Positions 8,362-17,285 are shown, counted from the first letter of the stretch. The stretch is DNA of 64,000 bases from Janthinobacterium rivuli (GCF_009208735.1 NZ_WFLJ01000022.1:56807-120806); one strand, 5' to 3'. Made by a program: numbers and translations. Notes: generated from the letters alone by a model not told the origin.

Positions 8362-9123
8362 TCAGGCCGGCAAGACCACTTCGCCGCAAACGGCGCAGCC
8401 AGGGTCGCGCGCGACGCGCATGCTGCTCCATTCCATGTGCAAGCCGTCGAGCAAGAGCAGGCGTCCCGCCAGGGACTCGCCCGCGCCCATGATCAGTTTC
8501 AAGGCCTCGGCCGCCTGCATGGCGCCCACCACGCCGACCAGCGGCGCGAACACGCCCATGGTCGAGCACGCCTCGTCCGTGAACTGCTGCTCCTGCGGAA
8601 ACAGGCAGGAATAACACGGCTGCGTGCCCGTGCGCGGGTCGAACACGCTCACTTGCCCGTCGAAACGGATCACGGCGCCCGACACCAGTGGCACCCTGGC
8701 CGCCACGCAGGCGCGGTTGACGGCGTGGCGCGTGGCGAAGTTGTCGGTGCAGTCGAGCACCACCGTTGCCGACAAGACCAGTTCGGCCAGGCGCGCGCCG
8801 TCGAGGCGCTCCTGCAAGGCGACGATATCGATCTCTGGATTGATGCCGCTCAAGGTCTCGCGCGCCGACAGCACTTTCGGCTGGCCCACGCGCTGTGTGG
8901 TGTGGGCGATCTGGCGCTGCAGATTGGTCAGGTCGACCGTGTCGTCATCGACCAGGGTCAGCTTGCCGACGCCACTGGCGGCCAGATACATGGCCGCCGG
9001 CGAGCCGAGCCCGCCCGCGCCGATCACCAGCACATGCGCGTCGAGCAAGGCTTGCTGGCCTTCGATGCCGATCTGGTCCAGCAGGATATGGCGCGAATAG
9101 CGCAGCAGTTGAGCGTCGTTCAT
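8362..9123 (-). CDS. moeB: ThiF/MoeB-family adenylyltransferase (E1-like)
   Basis: This family activates the C-terminal Gly-Gly of a ubiquitin-like sulfur carrier (MoaD or ThiS) by adenylation. The 253-residue protein has the nucleotide-binding GAGGLGSP at residues 35-42, the RxxxQ region TNLQRQ, four zinc cysteines (CYSC at 170-173, CAVC at 243-246), and the catalytic-position Cys 186 in DEACSTMG. There is no rhodanese domain. MoeB and ThiF cannot be told apart by sequence here; MoeB is favoured by the motif set and by common annotation of this neighbourhood. It lies 8 bp downstream of the S41 protease and is likely co-transcribed. Confidence 0.88.
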   Translation of the reverse strand: MNDAQLLRYSRHILLDQIGIEGQQALLDAHVLVIGAGGLGSPAAMYLAASGVGKLTLVDDDTVDLTNLQRQIAHTTQRVGQPKVLSARETLSGINPEIDIVALQERLDGARLAELVLSATVVLDCTDNFATRHAVNRACVAARVPLVSGAVIRFDGQVSVFDPRTGTQPCYSCLFPQEQQFTDEACSTMGVFAPLVGVVGAMQAAEALKLIMGAGESLAGRLLLLDGLHMEWSSMRVARDPGCAVCGEVVLPA

Positions 9124-9131
9124 GGCGGCGA

Positions 9132-10625
9132 CTACGGTTTTTGCACAGGAATCTTCTTGTCTTCAGCCTTGATGTCGGAAGCGATTTCCGGCTTGGCGCC
9201 GATCTTGTCCACCTTGGCATCGGCCTTGGCCAACTGCACCGGCAAGCCCTGGAAGTGGTTCAAGGCTTGTTGCAGCTGGAAGTCGTCCTTGGCGCCGTAT
9301 TCGAGCGGCTTGCGCTTTTTCGCCGTGGCGATCAGGCGCTGCTCTTCTTCCAGCTGATCCTGCATGCCTTCCATGGTCGGCTTGGCCGCTTCCGGCTTGC
9401 CATCGTTGCTGCTCAAGTGTTTTTCCAGGTCCGCCTCGCGCACGCGCAGGCTGTTCCAGCCGTCGCCCTCGGCCGTTTCATCAACCAGCAGGTCGGGCAC
9501 GATGCCGCGCGCCTGGATGGCCCGGCCTTTCGGCGTGTAGTAGCGCGCCGTCGTCAGCTTGACGGCCGTGTCCGCCGTGATCTGGCGCAAGGTTTGCACG
9601 GAACCCTTGCCGAAGGTTTGCGTGCCGATGACGGTGGCGCGCTGGTAATCCTGCAAGGCGCCGGCGACGATTTCCGAGGCGGACGCGGAACCGGCGTTGA
9701 CCAGCACCACCAGCGGCACGGTTTTCAGCGCGGCCGGCAGCTTGGCCAGCGGGTCGGCCTTGGCGCCCGGCGGCGCATAGAATTCGCGGCGGCCATAAAA
9801 CACCTGTTTCGACTCGGGCAACTGGCCCTTGGTCGAGACGATGACGGAGTTACCCGGAAGAAATGCTGTCGCCACGCCGATGGCGCCCGGCACGACGCCA
9901 CCGGGATCATTGCGCAAGTCCAGCACCAGGCCCTTGAGCTTGGGGTCTTGCGCATACAGCGCGTTGATCTTTTTGACCATGTCATCGACGGTCGGTTCCT
10001 GGAACTGGGCGATACGCAGCCAGGCATAGCCGGGCGCGACCATCTTGGCCTTGACGCTCTGCACGCGGATTTCCTCGCGCACGATGGGGAACACCAGCGG
10101 CTTGCTTTCGCCCTTGCGCGACATCGTCAGCACCAGCTTGGTACCCGGCTGGCCGCGCATCTTCTTGATGACTTCTTCCAGCTGCAAGCCTTTCAGCGGG
10201 ATGTTGTCGAGGCGGGTGATCAAATCGCCCGCCAGGATGCCGGCCTTGGCGGCCGGGCTATCCTCGATGGGCGAGACGACTTTCACATAGCCGTCTTCCA
10301 TGCTCACTTCGATGCCGATGCCGACAAACTTGCCCTGCACGCTTTCGCGCATTTCCTTGAAGGCATTTTTATCCAGGTACACGGAGTGCGGGTCCAGGGA
10401 CGAAACCATGCCGGAAATGGCTTCCGTCAAGAGTTTCTTGTCTTCCACCTTCTCGACATAATCGGTCTTGATCAGGCCGAAGACATCGGACAACTGGCGC
10501 AGCTCGTCGAGCGGCAGCGGGGCATTCGTGATTTTTTGCGCCACGGCCGGGAACTGCAGCGACATGCCGATGCCGGCCAGGACGCCCAGACCGATCAGGC
10601 CGATACTTTTGACTTTGATACCCAT
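9132..10625 (-). CDS. S41-family carboxy-terminal processing protease
   Basis: C-terminal processing proteases cut periplasmic proteins near their C-termini. The 497-residue protein has an N-terminal signal-anchor (IGLIGLGVLAGIGMSL), an N-terminal helical domain with SSLDPHSVYL, one PDZ domain with FVGIGIEV and IEDSPAAKAG (about residues 95-175), and the catalytic core with LDLRNDPGG. The Ser of GSASASE and the Lys of TFGKGS form the Ser-Lys dyad. The C-terminal tail is Lys/Glu rich. It follows the EnvC-type gene, a common order in betaproteobacteria. The exact CtpA/CtpB/Prc subtype is not assigned. Confidence 0.93.
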   Translation of the reverse strand: MGIKVKSIGLIGLGVLAGIGMSLQFPAVAQKITNAPLPLDELRQLSDVFGLIKTDYVEKVEDKKLLTEAISGMVSSLDPHSVYLDKNAFKEMRESVQGKFVGIGIEVSMEDGYVKVVSPIEDSPAAKAGILAGDLITRLDNIPLKGLQLEEVIKKMRGQPGTKLVLTMSRKGESKPLVFPIVREEIRVQSVKAKMVAPGYAWLRIAQFQEPTVDDMVKKINALYAQDPKLKGLVLDLRNDPGGVVPGAIGVATAFLPGNSVIVSTKGQLPESKQVFYGRREFYAPPGAKADPLAKLPAALKTVPLVVLVNAGSASASEIVAGALQDYQRATVIGTQTFGKGSVQTLRQITADTAVKLTTARYYTPKGRAIQARGIVPDLLVDETAEGDGWNSLRVREADLEKHLSSNDGKPEAAKPTMEGMQDQLEEEQRLIATAKKRKPLEYGAKDDFQLQQALNHFQGLPVQLAKADAKVDKIGAKPEIASDIKAEDKKIPVQKP

Positions 10626-10673
10626 GTATTCTTCGCAATCTACAAATTCGCTGCCGCAGCAATGGTGGGGAAC

Positions 10674-12212
10674 TTAAAACTTCACCCAGGTGGCGGGGTC
10701 GAAGGCGCGGCCCTGATGACGCAGTTCAAAGTATAGCCCTGATTCCTCGTTGCCGCCGCTGTTGCCCGCGCTGGCAATGGCGTCGCCGCCCTTGACGGCG
10801 TCGCCCACGCGTTTCAGCAAGGACTGGTTATTGCCATAAATACTCATGTACTGGCCGCCGTGGTCGACGATGATCAGATTGCCGAAACCGCGCAGCCAGT
10901 CGGAGAACACGACCCTGCCGCCGGCGATGGCGTGGATCTCGCTGCCTTCGCCCGTGCGGATGAACACGCCCTTCCAGCTGGGGCCGTCACCGCGCTTGCT
11001 GCCGAAGCGGGCGGCGATCTTGCCGGCCACGGGCGCGCGCAGCTGGCCTTTCAGGCTGGCAAAGGCGCCGGCCGGCGCGGCCGGGCCCAGGCTTGGGCGT
11101 TCCGGCTCCGGTTCCGGCTTGGGTTCCGGTTTCGGCGCCACCTTGGCCACTTGCGGTGGCTCATCGTCGTCGATCGGCTCCAGTTTCACGGGCGGCGGTG
11201 GCGGCGTTTGCGGCTTGATCTTGCCCGATTTGTTTTGTTGCTCTTTCGCCAGGCGTTCGCGTTCGGCCTGCGCCTGGGCGGCCTTGGCGCGCGCGGCCAG
11301 CTGGCGTTCGCGCTTTTCCGCCGCGATCTTGGCGTCGGCGGCCGCTTTGGCGGCGGCGCGCTGCTCGGCCAGCAATTGCTGGCGTTTCTTTTCGGCCGCG
11401 GCGGCCGCGGCCTGCTCTTCGATCAGTTTCGCCAGCTTGTCGACCAGGTTGCCCATGCGTTGCTCGTCACGCTCGACATTGCCCACTTCCTTGCGCTGCG
11501 CCACCAGGCGTTGCGACAAGCTCGTCAGCAAGGCGGCGCGGCGCGCCTTCTCCTGCACCAGCAAAGCCTTCTGGTCGCGCTCTTCCTGCGCGATTTCTTC
11601 CAGTTCATCCTTGGCGTTCTGCACGTCCGCCTGGTTTTTCTCCACGGCCAGCAAGTTGGCGCGCAAGGCTTCCAGCAGGCGCGCCTGCGCCTGCGACACG
11701 TACGCCATCAATTGCAAGTCGCGGTTGATGCGGTTCGGGTTGTCGCCCGACAAGAGCAGCTTGATGCGGTCTTCATTGCCGGCGACATATTGTTCACGCA
11801 GCAACTTTGACAGCTGCGCTTTTTGTTTCTCGACGGTGGCCGTCAATTGCTGGTGCTCTTGCCCCAGCGCATTGAGTTTCACACCCGTCTCGCTTTGCTC
11901 CTGCGCCAGGTCGCGCAAGGCGCGGTTGGCGTTGGAAATGGCCTCTTCCGACTCGGCCAGGGTATCGGCCGCGTCATCCTTGGCGCTTTCCGTGCGGCTG
12001 ATGTCGCGCTTGAGCGCCGTCAGTTTTTGTTGCAATCCAGCACGTTGTGCTTCCGCGGCCGCCTTCTGCTTGCTGCGTTCGGTGGGCTTGGCGCCCTGCG
12101 CGGCACCGCTGGACAACAGCAGCGCTGCGCACAGCATGGCACCGGCGCGCCACGCCGGCAGGGGTCGTTCAGCAGAGGGGGCGATGGCTGTGCCGCGGAA
12201 GAAAGACAACAA
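10674..12212 (-). CDS. envC: EnvC-type murein hydrolase activator, TTG start
   Basis: EnvC-like proteins are periplasmic activators of septal amidases. The protein has a signal-like hydrophobic stretch (MLCAALLLSSGAAQGA), a long coiled coil (about residues 50-330, very rich in Ala, Glu, Lys and Gln), a Pro-rich linker, and a C-terminal LytM domain. The LytM zinc residues are missing: the usual HxGxD is WKGVF and the usual YxHL is YGNN. This fits a non-catalytic activator rather than a peptidase. TTG 12212 is chosen because GGGAAGG at the gpmA 3' end sits about 9 nt upstream; TTG 12209 is equally possible. No suitable ATG lies before the signal peptide. Confidence 0.87.
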   Translation of the reverse strand: MLSFFRGTAIAPSAERPLPAWRAGAMLCAALLLSSGAAQGAKPTERSKQKAAAEAQRAGLQQKLTALKRDISRTESAKDDAADTLAESEEAISNANRALRDLAQEQSETGVKLNALGQEHQQLTATVEKQKAQLSKLLREQYVAGNEDRIKLLLSGDNPNRINRDLQLMAYVSQAQARLLEALRANLLAVEKNQADVQNAKDELEEIAQEERDQKALLVQEKARRAALLTSLSQRLVAQRKEVGNVERDEQRMGNLVDKLAKLIEEQAAAAAAEKKRQQLLAEQRAAAKAAADAKIAAEKRERQLAARAKAAQAQAERERLAKEQQNKSGKIKPQTPPPPPVKLEPIDDDEPPQVAKVAPKPEPKPEPEPERPSLGPAAPAGAFASLKGQLRAPVAGKIAARFGSKRGDGPSWKGVFIRTGEGSEIHAIAGGRVVFSDWLRGFGNLIIVDHGGQYMSIYGNNQSLLKRVGDAVKGGDAIASAGNSGGNEESGLYFELRHQGRAFDPATWVKF

Positions 12213-12213
12213 G

Positions 12214-12960
12214 TTACTTGGCCTTCCCTTGGTTCGCCACGGCCGCTTGCGCTGCCGCAATCGCTGCCGGGTCGCCCAGGTAGTAATGGCGGATCGGTTT
12301 CAGGTCGGCGTCCAGTTCATATACGAGCGGCTGGCCGTTCGGGATGTTCAGGCCGACGATGTCGCTGTCGCTGATGCCATCGAGCATCTTGATCAGCGCG
12401 CGCAGGCTGTTGCCGTGGGCCGAAATGATGATCTTCTTGCCGGCGCGGATGGCCGGGGCGATTTCCTCGTCCCAGGCCGGCATCACGCGCGCCACGGTGT
12501 CTTTCAGGCATTCGGTCAGCGGAATCGATGCTTTCGGCAAGCCGGCGTAGCGCGGGTCGTTGAACGAGGCGCGCTCATCGTCTTCCGCCAGCGGCGGCGG
12601 CGGCGTGTCGTAGCTGCGGCGCCATACCAATACTTGCTCGTCGCCATACTTGGCGGCCGTCTCGCCCTTGTCCAGTCCTTGCAGGGCGCCGTAGTGGCGC
12701 TCGTTCAAGCGCCAATCGTTCTTGATCGGCAAATACATCATGTCCATCTCGTCGAGCGCCAGCCACAGGGTGCGGATGGCGCGCTTCAGGACGGAAGTGT
12801 AGGCCACGTCGAACGTAAAACCTTCCTGCTTGAGGATCTGGCCGGCGGCCTTGGCTTCGTTGACGCCCTTTTCCGTCAGATCGACGTCGGTCCAGCCGGT
12901 GAAGCGGTTATCGAGGTTCCAGGTGGACTCGCCGTGACGCATGAAAACGATTTTGTACAT
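12214..12960 (-). CDS. gpmA: 2,3-bisphosphoglycerate-dependent phosphoglycerate mutase
   Basis: GpmA interconverts 3- and 2-phosphoglycerate in glycolysis and gluconeogenesis. The 248-residue protein shows the phosphohistidine motif MRHGES (His 9), the [12 protein letters not shown] loop, and the second catalytic His in [10 protein letters not shown]. Length is exactly that of the family. It is the first gene of a minus-strand run that continues into envC, the S41 protease and moeB with very short gaps. A divergent rhodanese gene lies upstream. Confidence 0.97.
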   Translation of the reverse strand: MYKIVFMRHGESTWNLDNRFTGWTDVDLTEKGVNEAKAAGQILKQEGFTFDVAYTSVLKRAIRTLWLALDEMDMMYLPIKNDWRLNERHYGALQGLDKGETAAKYGDEQVLVWRRSYDTPPPPLAEDDERASFNDPRYAGLPKASIPLTECLKDTVARVMPAWDEEIAPAIRAGKKIIISAHGNSLRALIKMLDGISDSDIVGLNIPNGQPLVYELDADLKPIRHYYLGDPAAIAAAQAAVANQGKAK

Positions 12961-13006
12961 AGTTCTATCTTCTCAAGGGGTTCAAATCAAAAAAGCAAAA
13001 CGTAAA

Positions 13007-13035
13007 AAGACCTCGTCCAGCTTCTATTTTATAAT
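13007..13035 (+). promoter_or_regulatory. Candidate promoter for the rhodanese-grxC operon
   Basis: A perfect TATAAT hexamer lies at 13030-13035, 31 bp before the GTG start of the rhodanese gene. No clear TTGACA is found 16-18 bp upstream, so the call rests on the -10 box and its position in the divergent gap. Confidence 0.35.
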
Positions 13036-13066
13036 GCGCGGATTGACTTAAACCATTGGACCCTAC

Positions 13067-13483
13067 GTGAAATTCATTATCGACCACATTTTTCTGTTTG
13101 CCATCGTCATTATTTCCGGCGGCGCCCTCCTCTGGCCACTGCTGTCGATGCGCGGCAAGCGCGCGACCGTGCTGGAAGTCACGCAACTGATCAACCGTGG
13201 CAAAACCATCATCGTCGACGTGCGCAGCGCGGAGGAATTCGCCACCGGCCACTTGCCTGACGCCAAAAATATTCCGCTGCCGGAACTGGCAAAACGCCTG
13301 GGCGAGCTGGAAAAATTCAAAACGCGCCCCATTGTAGTGGTTTGCCAGAAAGGTTCGCGTTCGGCAACCGCCGTCGGCCTGCTGGGCAAAGCCGGTTTCG
13401 CTGAGGCAACGAGCCTGGAAGGTGGCCTCGACGAATGGAAAAAGCAGGGTTTGCCATTGAAAACCTTGTCGCTGGCGAAATAA
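13067..13483 (+). CDS. Membrane-anchored rhodanese-like protein (YibN type), GTG start
   Basis: Single-domain rhodaneses carry sulfur on a cysteine persulfide; the substrate here is unknown. The 138-residue protein has an N-terminal membrane anchor (FLFAIVIISGGALLWPLL) and a rhodanese fold with VDVRSAEEFATGHLPDA and the active-site loop CQKGSRSA (Cys 93). It starts with GTG at 13067; no ATG fits the anchor. The order rhodanese-grxC-secB-gpsA matches the yibN-grxC-secB-gpsA cluster of enterobacteria, which supports an ancient shared role, perhaps in thiol or envelope homeostasis. Confidence 0.9.
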   Translation: MKFIIDHIFLFAIVIISGGALLWPLLSMRGKRATVLEVTQLINRGKTIIVDVRSAEEFATGHLPDAKNIPLPELAKRLGELEKFKTRPIVVVCQKGSRSATAVGLLGKAGFAEATSLEGGLDEWKKQGLPLKTLSLAK

Positions 13484-13508
13484 ACCAGCATTAACTGAAG
13501 GAATCATC

Positions 13509-13775
13509 ATGACCGTACCCGTAATTGTGTATAGCACCGCCGTGTGCCCGTATTGCGTGCGCGCCGAGCGCCTGTTGGAATCGAAGGGCGTGGCCGTGCA
13601 AAAGATCCGCGTCGACCTCGACCCGGAAGAGCGCATCAAGATGATGGAACGCACGGGCCGCCGCACCGTGCCGCAGATCTATGTGGGCGATACCCACGTG
13701 GGCGGATTCGACGATTTGTATGCGCTCGATCAAGCTGGCAAGCTCGACCCCTTGTTAAATGGCACGGCAGCCTGA
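13509..13775 (+). CDS. grxC: Glutaredoxin 3
   Basis: GrxC is a glutathione-dependent dithiol oxidoreductase. The 88-residue protein has the active site CPYC (Cys 13 and 16), the cis-proline motif TVPQIY near residue 54 and the GGFDDL glutathione-binding region. An AAGGA ribosome site precedes the ATG by 7 nt. It lies 25 bp after the rhodanese gene in the same operon. Length and motifs are typical. Confidence 0.97.
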   Translation: MTVPVIVYSTAVCPYCVRAERLLESKGVAVQKIRVDLDPEERIKMMERTGRRTVPQIYVGDTHVGGFDDLYALDQAGKLDPLLNGTAA

Positions 13776-13799
13776 TATAAAGCGGGTTCGAGAAATTGC

Positions 13800-13830
13800 T
13801 TGGTTTTTTGTCGTATTGTTTTGATACAAT
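13800..13830 (+). promoter_or_regulatory. Candidate promoter before secB
   Basis: TACAAT at 13825-13830 resembles a -10 box; TTGGTT at 13800-13805 is a weak -35 at a rather long spacing of 19 bp. The 160-bp gap between grxC and secB has room for separate initiation. This is a weak prediction. Confidence 0.3.
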
Positions 13831-13935
13831 TGCCCTCGCACCTGATCTGGCCGCGCCTACCCGGCACGGTTTGAATACCGCAAGCACCATATTTGAACGG
13901 TGTGCCGTTCTTGTCCTTTACAACGAAAGCGTTCC

Positions 13936-14412
13936 ATGTCTGACGAAAATCTGCAACCAGTCTTCCAAATCCAACGCGTCTACCTGAAAGACATGTCGCT
14001 GGAACAACCAAATTCCCCAGCTATTTTCCTGGAACAAGAAGCACCAGCGATCGAAGTGGCACTGGACGTGGGCGCTGCGCCTCTGGCCGACGGCATCTTC
14101 GAAGCCACCGTGACCATCACCGTGACCGCCAAAGTCGGCGACAAGGTCGCTTTCCTGGTTGAAGGCAAGCAAGCCGGTATCTTCGAAGCACGCAACATTC
14201 CTGCTGATCAACTCGATCCACTGCTGGGAATCGGCTGCCCGAACATCATCTACCCTTACCTGCGCGCCAACATCGCCGACGTGATCACCCGTGCCGGCTT
14301 CCCGCCAGTGCACCTGGCCGAGATCAACTTCGAAGTGTTCTACCAACAACGTCTGCAAGCTATTGCTGACGCCGCTGCAGCTGCCCCGGCAGCCGACGCG
14401 ACGACGCACTAA
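13936..14412 (+). CDS. secB: Protein-export chaperone SecB
   Basis: SecB is a cytosolic tetrameric chaperone that holds preproteins unfolded and delivers them to SecA. The 158-residue protein contains [14 protein letters not shown], the acidic patch [14 protein letters not shown] and [16 protein letters not shown], all classic SecB signatures. ATG 13936 is chosen because the sequence before it is not conserved. Codon use is strongly biased, as for a well-expressed gene. The hairpin at 14452-14474 follows. Confidence 0.98.
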   Translation: MSDENLQPVFQIQRVYLKDMSLEQPNSPAIFLEQEAPAIEVALDVGAAPLADGIFEATVTITVTAKVGDKVAFLVEGKQAGIFEARNIPADQLDPLLGIGCPNIIYPYLRANIADVITRAGFPPVHLAEINFEVFYQQRLQAIADAAAAAPAADATTH

Positions 14413-14430
14413 GCTTCAGGCAAGACCCCG

Positions 14431-14480
14431 CCAGCCGTCAAGGCTGGCCTGACACGGCGGCCTGGCCGCCGTGTTTCGTT
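14431..14480 (+). terminator. Hairpin pair after secB, likely terminator or attenuator
   Basis: A small stem (CCAGCC/GGCTGG, 14431-14447) is followed by a perfect 10-bp GC-rich stem (ACACGGCGGC/GCCGCCGTGT, 14452-14474) with a CTG loop and then TTCGTT. The T run is short, so it may only attenuate reading into the SH3 gene. Confidence 0.5.
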
Positions 14481-14496
14481 AAGGTTCAAAAATATC

Positions 14497-14958
14497 ATGT
14501 TGAAAAGTGCGCTCTTGAGCAAGTTCCGCTGGATGGCCGGCGCCGTGTTGCTGCTGGCCACCGCCGCCAGCCATGCCGTCGATTTCAAAACGGTGGGCGC
14601 AACGCCCGTGATCCTGTACGACGCGCCATCGGCCAAGGGCGGCAAGCTGTACGTGGCGCCGCGCGGCATGCCGCTGGAAGTCGTGCTCAGCTACGGCGAA
14701 TGGGTCAAGGTACGCGATGCCAGCGGCGAAATGGCCTGGACGGAAGCGAAGGGCCTGTCGGCCAAGCGCAACGTCGTGGCGCGCGCCGCGAACCTCAAGG
14801 TACGCGCCAGCCCCGACGACACCGCCTCGCCCATCATCCTCGTCGACAAGGGCGTGCTGCTGGAAATGAGCGAGCAGCCCAGCTCCGGCTGGGTCAAGGT
14901 GCGCCACAAGGATGGCCAGAGCGGCTACGTCAAGACCAGCGAAGTGTGGGGCCTGTAA
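14497..14958 (+). CDS. Secreted bacterial SH3-domain protein
   Basis: Bacterial SH3 domains often bind peptidoglycan or other envelope ligands. The 153-residue protein has a signal peptide ending near SHA-VDF (about residue 27) and two SH3b repeats: the first contains PVILYDAPSAKGGKLYVA, the second NLKVRASPDDTAS and GWVKVRHKDGQSGYV. There is no catalytic domain. It sits between secB and gpsA on the same strand. The specific function is not known. The ATG follows a GGTTCAAAAATATC leader with no strong ribosome site. Confidence 0.85.
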   Translation: MLKSALLSKFRWMAGAVLLLATAASHAVDFKTVGATPVILYDAPSAKGGKLYVAPRGMPLEVVLSYGEWVKVRDASGEMAWTEAKGLSAKRNVVARAANLKVRASPDDTASPIILVDKGVLLEMSEQPSSGWVKVRHKDGQSGYVKTSEVWGL

Positions 14959-15026
14959 GCACCGCCAGATTCATCCGGGTAACGGCCAGCCGCGCCGTGC
15001 CCCTCCCCCTGCCAGACTGAGGTTGC

Positions 15027-16073
15027 ATGCAAATTCCCCCTGAAAACACTCCAGATACCGCCGCCAAGGCCGCGCCGCGCCGCATCACCGTGCTGGGCGC
15101 CGGCGCCTGGGGCACGGCCGTGGCCATGGCCCTGGCTGGCCGCCACGACGTGCTGCTGTGGGGCCGCAATGGCGAGGCCATGGCCGCCATGGCCGCCAGC
15201 GGCGAAAACAGCTATTTGCCAGGCTTCCCATTACCGCCGCAGCTGCGCATCAGCGCCGATTTTGACGCCGCCGTCGCGCATGCCGCAGGCGAACACGGCC
15301 TCCTGATCGCCGCCTGCCCCGTGGCAGGCTTGCGCCCCATGCTGCAGCAACTGAAAAACAAGGCCATCGGCAACCTGGTGTGGCTCTGCAAAGGTTTTGA
15401 AGGCGGCACGGGCCTGCTGCCACACCAGATCGTGCAGGAAGTGCTGGGAGATGCCATCCCCGGCGGCGCCCTGTCCGGCCCCTCGTTCGCGCAGGAAGTG
15501 GCGCGCGGCTTGCCGTGCGCGCTGACCATCGCCTCGCACAGCGCGGCCTTGCGCGCCAGCGTCGTCTCGGCCTTGCATGGCGGCACCATCCGCGTGTATG
15601 CGAGCGAAGACCTGGTGGGCGTGGAAGTGGGCGGCGCCGTCAAGAACGTGCTGGCCATCGCCACGGGCGTGGCCGACGGCCTGGGCCTGGGCTTGAACGC
15701 GCGCGCCGCGCTGATCACGCGTGGCCTGGCGGAAATCACGCGCCTGGGCACGGCCTTGGGTGGCCAGACGGAAACGTTCATGGGCTTGACGGGCATGGGC
15801 GACTTGATCCTGACGTGCACGGGCGACCTGTCGCGCAACCGCCGCGTCGGCCTGGGCCTGGCGCAAGGCAAGGCGCTGGAGACCATCGTGGCCGAACTCG
15901 GTCACGTGGCCGAAGGCGTGCCGTGCGCCAAGGCCGTGCGCGAGCTGGCGCGCCGCATGGGCGTCGACATGCCGATCACCAACGCGGTGGCCGGCGTGCT
16001 GTTCGATGGCGATGTGCCGCATGTGATGGTGCAGCAGCTGCTGTCGCGCGATCCGCGTGCCGAGGCGGCCTGA
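15027..16073 (+). CDS. gpsA: NAD(P)-dependent glycerol-3-phosphate dehydrogenase
   Basis: GpsA reduces dihydroxyacetone phosphate to sn-glycerol 3-phosphate for phospholipid synthesis. The 348-residue protein has the nucleotide-binding GAGAWGTA (residues 24-31), [14 protein letters not shown], the catalytic Lys region [11 protein letters not shown] and [12 protein letters not shown]. The N-terminal tail before the Rossmann fold is slightly long ([19 protein letters not shown]), but the ATG at 15027 is the best available. It closes the plus-strand block; an inverted-repeat element follows. Confidence 0.97.
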   Translation: MQIPPENTPDTAAKAAPRRITVLGAGAWGTAVAMALAGRHDVLLWGRNGEAMAAMAASGENSYLPGFPLPPQLRISADFDAAVAHAAGEHGLLIAACPVAGLRPMLQQLKNKAIGNLVWLCKGFEGGTGLLPHQIVQEVLGDAIPGGALSGPSFAQEVARGLPCALTIASHSAALRASVVSALHGGTIRVYASEDLVGVEVGGAVKNVLAIATGVADGLGLGLNARAALITRGLAEITRLGTALGGQTETFMGLTGMGDLILTCTGDLSRNRRVGLGLAQGKALETIVAELGHVAEGVPCAKAVRELARRMGVDMPITNAVAGVLFDGDVPHVMVQQLLSRDPRAEAA

Positions 16074-16091
16074 GCACGTGTACGAGTAATC

Positions 16092-16209
16092 ACGCCTAAC
16101 AAAACCGTAGCGAGCGGATGTGAGTTGTGGCTGAGAAGCGGAGCTGTGCTTTAGCACAGTGAGCATCGCAGGCCGCGACCCGCGCCGCGCAGTAGGTTTG
16201 GTTAGGTGT
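16092..16209. repeat. 118-bp element with imperfect terminal inverted repeats and central hairpin
   Basis: The left end ACGCCTAACAAAACC and the inverse of the right end ACACCTAACCAAACC match at 13 of 15 positions. The centre (16144-16159) is a perfect hairpin, CTGTGC-TTTA-GCACAG. The outermost heptamers GCCTAAC (16094-16100) and GTTAGGT (16201-16207) fit the integron attC core patterns RYYYAAC and GTTRRRY. No integrase or cassette is nearby. The element lies exactly between the convergent gpsA and cupin genes. It may be an intergenic repeat, a bidirectional terminator, or an attC-like relic. Confidence 0.6.
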
Positions 16210-16211
16210 AC

Positions 16212-16556
16212 CTAGCGTCCCGCCTTGGCCATCAATATCGTCAGCAGCACCAGGCTGTCTTCGCGCGCTTCCAGCGCGTGCGCCTGGCCGCCGAGCAGAT
16301 ACAGCATCTGCCCCGGCCCCAGCAGGTGCACGCCGCCATGCGCTTGCACCGCCACCTGCCCTTGCAGGCACAGCATGGTGATTTCGCCGAGCACATGATG
16401 CTCGGGCATGGTCTTGCCCTTGGGCATGCACATGCGGATCAATTCCAGCTCATCCGTCTTGGCCAGCGCGATGGCGGAAAACTGCGACAGGTCGTCGCCA
16501 TCCCTGCGCAGCACCTCGATCACCTGCCCTGAACTTGCGTGCTCCAGTGCCATCAT
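16212..16556 (-). CDS. Small cupin-fold protein
   Basis: The 114-residue protein is a single cupin domain with KTMPEHHVLGEITMLCLQGQV and LGPGQMLYLLGGQAHALEA. It retains HH, E and a late H that could bind a metal. Such small cupins include dioxygenases, isomerases and sensors, so the activity cannot be named. The start is one of two adjacent ATG codons (16556 or 16553); an AAGGAG site lies 3 or 6 nt before them. It lies 15 bp after the DUF2461 gene and is likely co-transcribed. Confidence 0.75.
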   Translation of the reverse strand: MMALEHASSGQVIEVLRRDGDDLSQFSAIALAKTDELELIRMCMPKGKTMPEHHVLGEITMLCLQGQVAVQAHGGVHLLGPGQMLYLLGGQAHALEAREDSLVLLTILMAKAGR

Positions 16557-16571
16557 GTGCTCCTTCAGCAA

Positions 16572-17264
16572 TTACTCGGTGACTTCCTCCGGCTCTTTCG
16601 CGCCGCGCATCCATTCGACCAGCGGCCACGCATCCTTCAAGCCTTCCGCCAGGGTCGGCAGCAGTTTCTCAGGTTCATTCACGGGCAGCGGCACTTCGGT
16701 CCAGACAAAAAAGCTCTTCAGCTTGATGAATTCGATATGTTCGGCGTCCGCCTCGAAACCCTTGGGCGGGCGCTGCAGCTTGCCCTCGTTCTGGATGGTG
16801 CCGAAACGGGCTTTCAAGCGCTTATTTTTCAGCACTTTGGAAAAACCTGGCGCGTCGTTGACCATGTGTTCACGCAGCGCCTTCAGGCGGCCTGGCGGCG
16901 GCATGTATTCGCCGGCGCCGAACAGCAAATTGCCCTGGCCATCGATCTGCAGATAATACGTAGGACCGCCCGCCTTGCTGGGACGGCGCATGTCGTTCGG
17001 CGCGATGGCGGCCGAAAAGCGCGTTTTATACGGGCTCTTGTCGTGCGCGAAACGCACGTCGCGGTTGATGCGGAACAAGGCCTTCTTCGGATTGCAGTAT
17101 TTCACGGCCGGGTCGAACTTGCCGAGTTCAGCAATCAGCGACGTCACCAGCGCGAGGAATTCCTCGCGCAGGATGTCGTAGCGGGGCTTGTTCATGACAA
17201 ACCAGGGACGGTTGTTGTTGTCGCTCAGTTCACGTAAAAATTGGGTCAAATCACGCACATGCAT
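16572..17264 (-). CDS. DUF2461-family protein
   Basis: This conserved family has no established function. The 230-residue protein has the family's N-terminal pattern (FLRELSDNNNRPWFVMNKPRYD), the FRINRDVRFAHDKSPYKT region and the late VPLPVNEPEKL region. No signal peptide or membrane segment is seen, so it is probably cytoplasmic. It lies between the DegS-like protease and the cupin gene on the same strand with gaps under 25 bp. Confidence 0.85.
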   Translation of the reverse strand: MHVRDLTQFLRELSDNNNRPWFVMNKPRYDILREEFLALVTSLIAELGKFDPAVKYCNPKKALFRINRDVRFAHDKSPYKTRFSAAIAPNDMRRPSKAGGPTYYLQIDGQGNLLFGAGEYMPPPGRLKALREHMVNDAPGFSKVLKNKRLKARFGTIQNEGKLQRPPKGFEADAEHIEFIKLKSFFVWTEVPLPVNEPEKLLPTLAEGLKDAWPLVEWMRGAKEPEEVTE

Positions 17265-17285
17265 GTGTCAAATTCCGATCAGCAA

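Noticed and set aside
16092..16209. An integron cassette array
   Set aside because: Only one attC-like element is seen, no integrase gene lies in the window, and the neighbouring genes are housekeeping genes without cassette structure.
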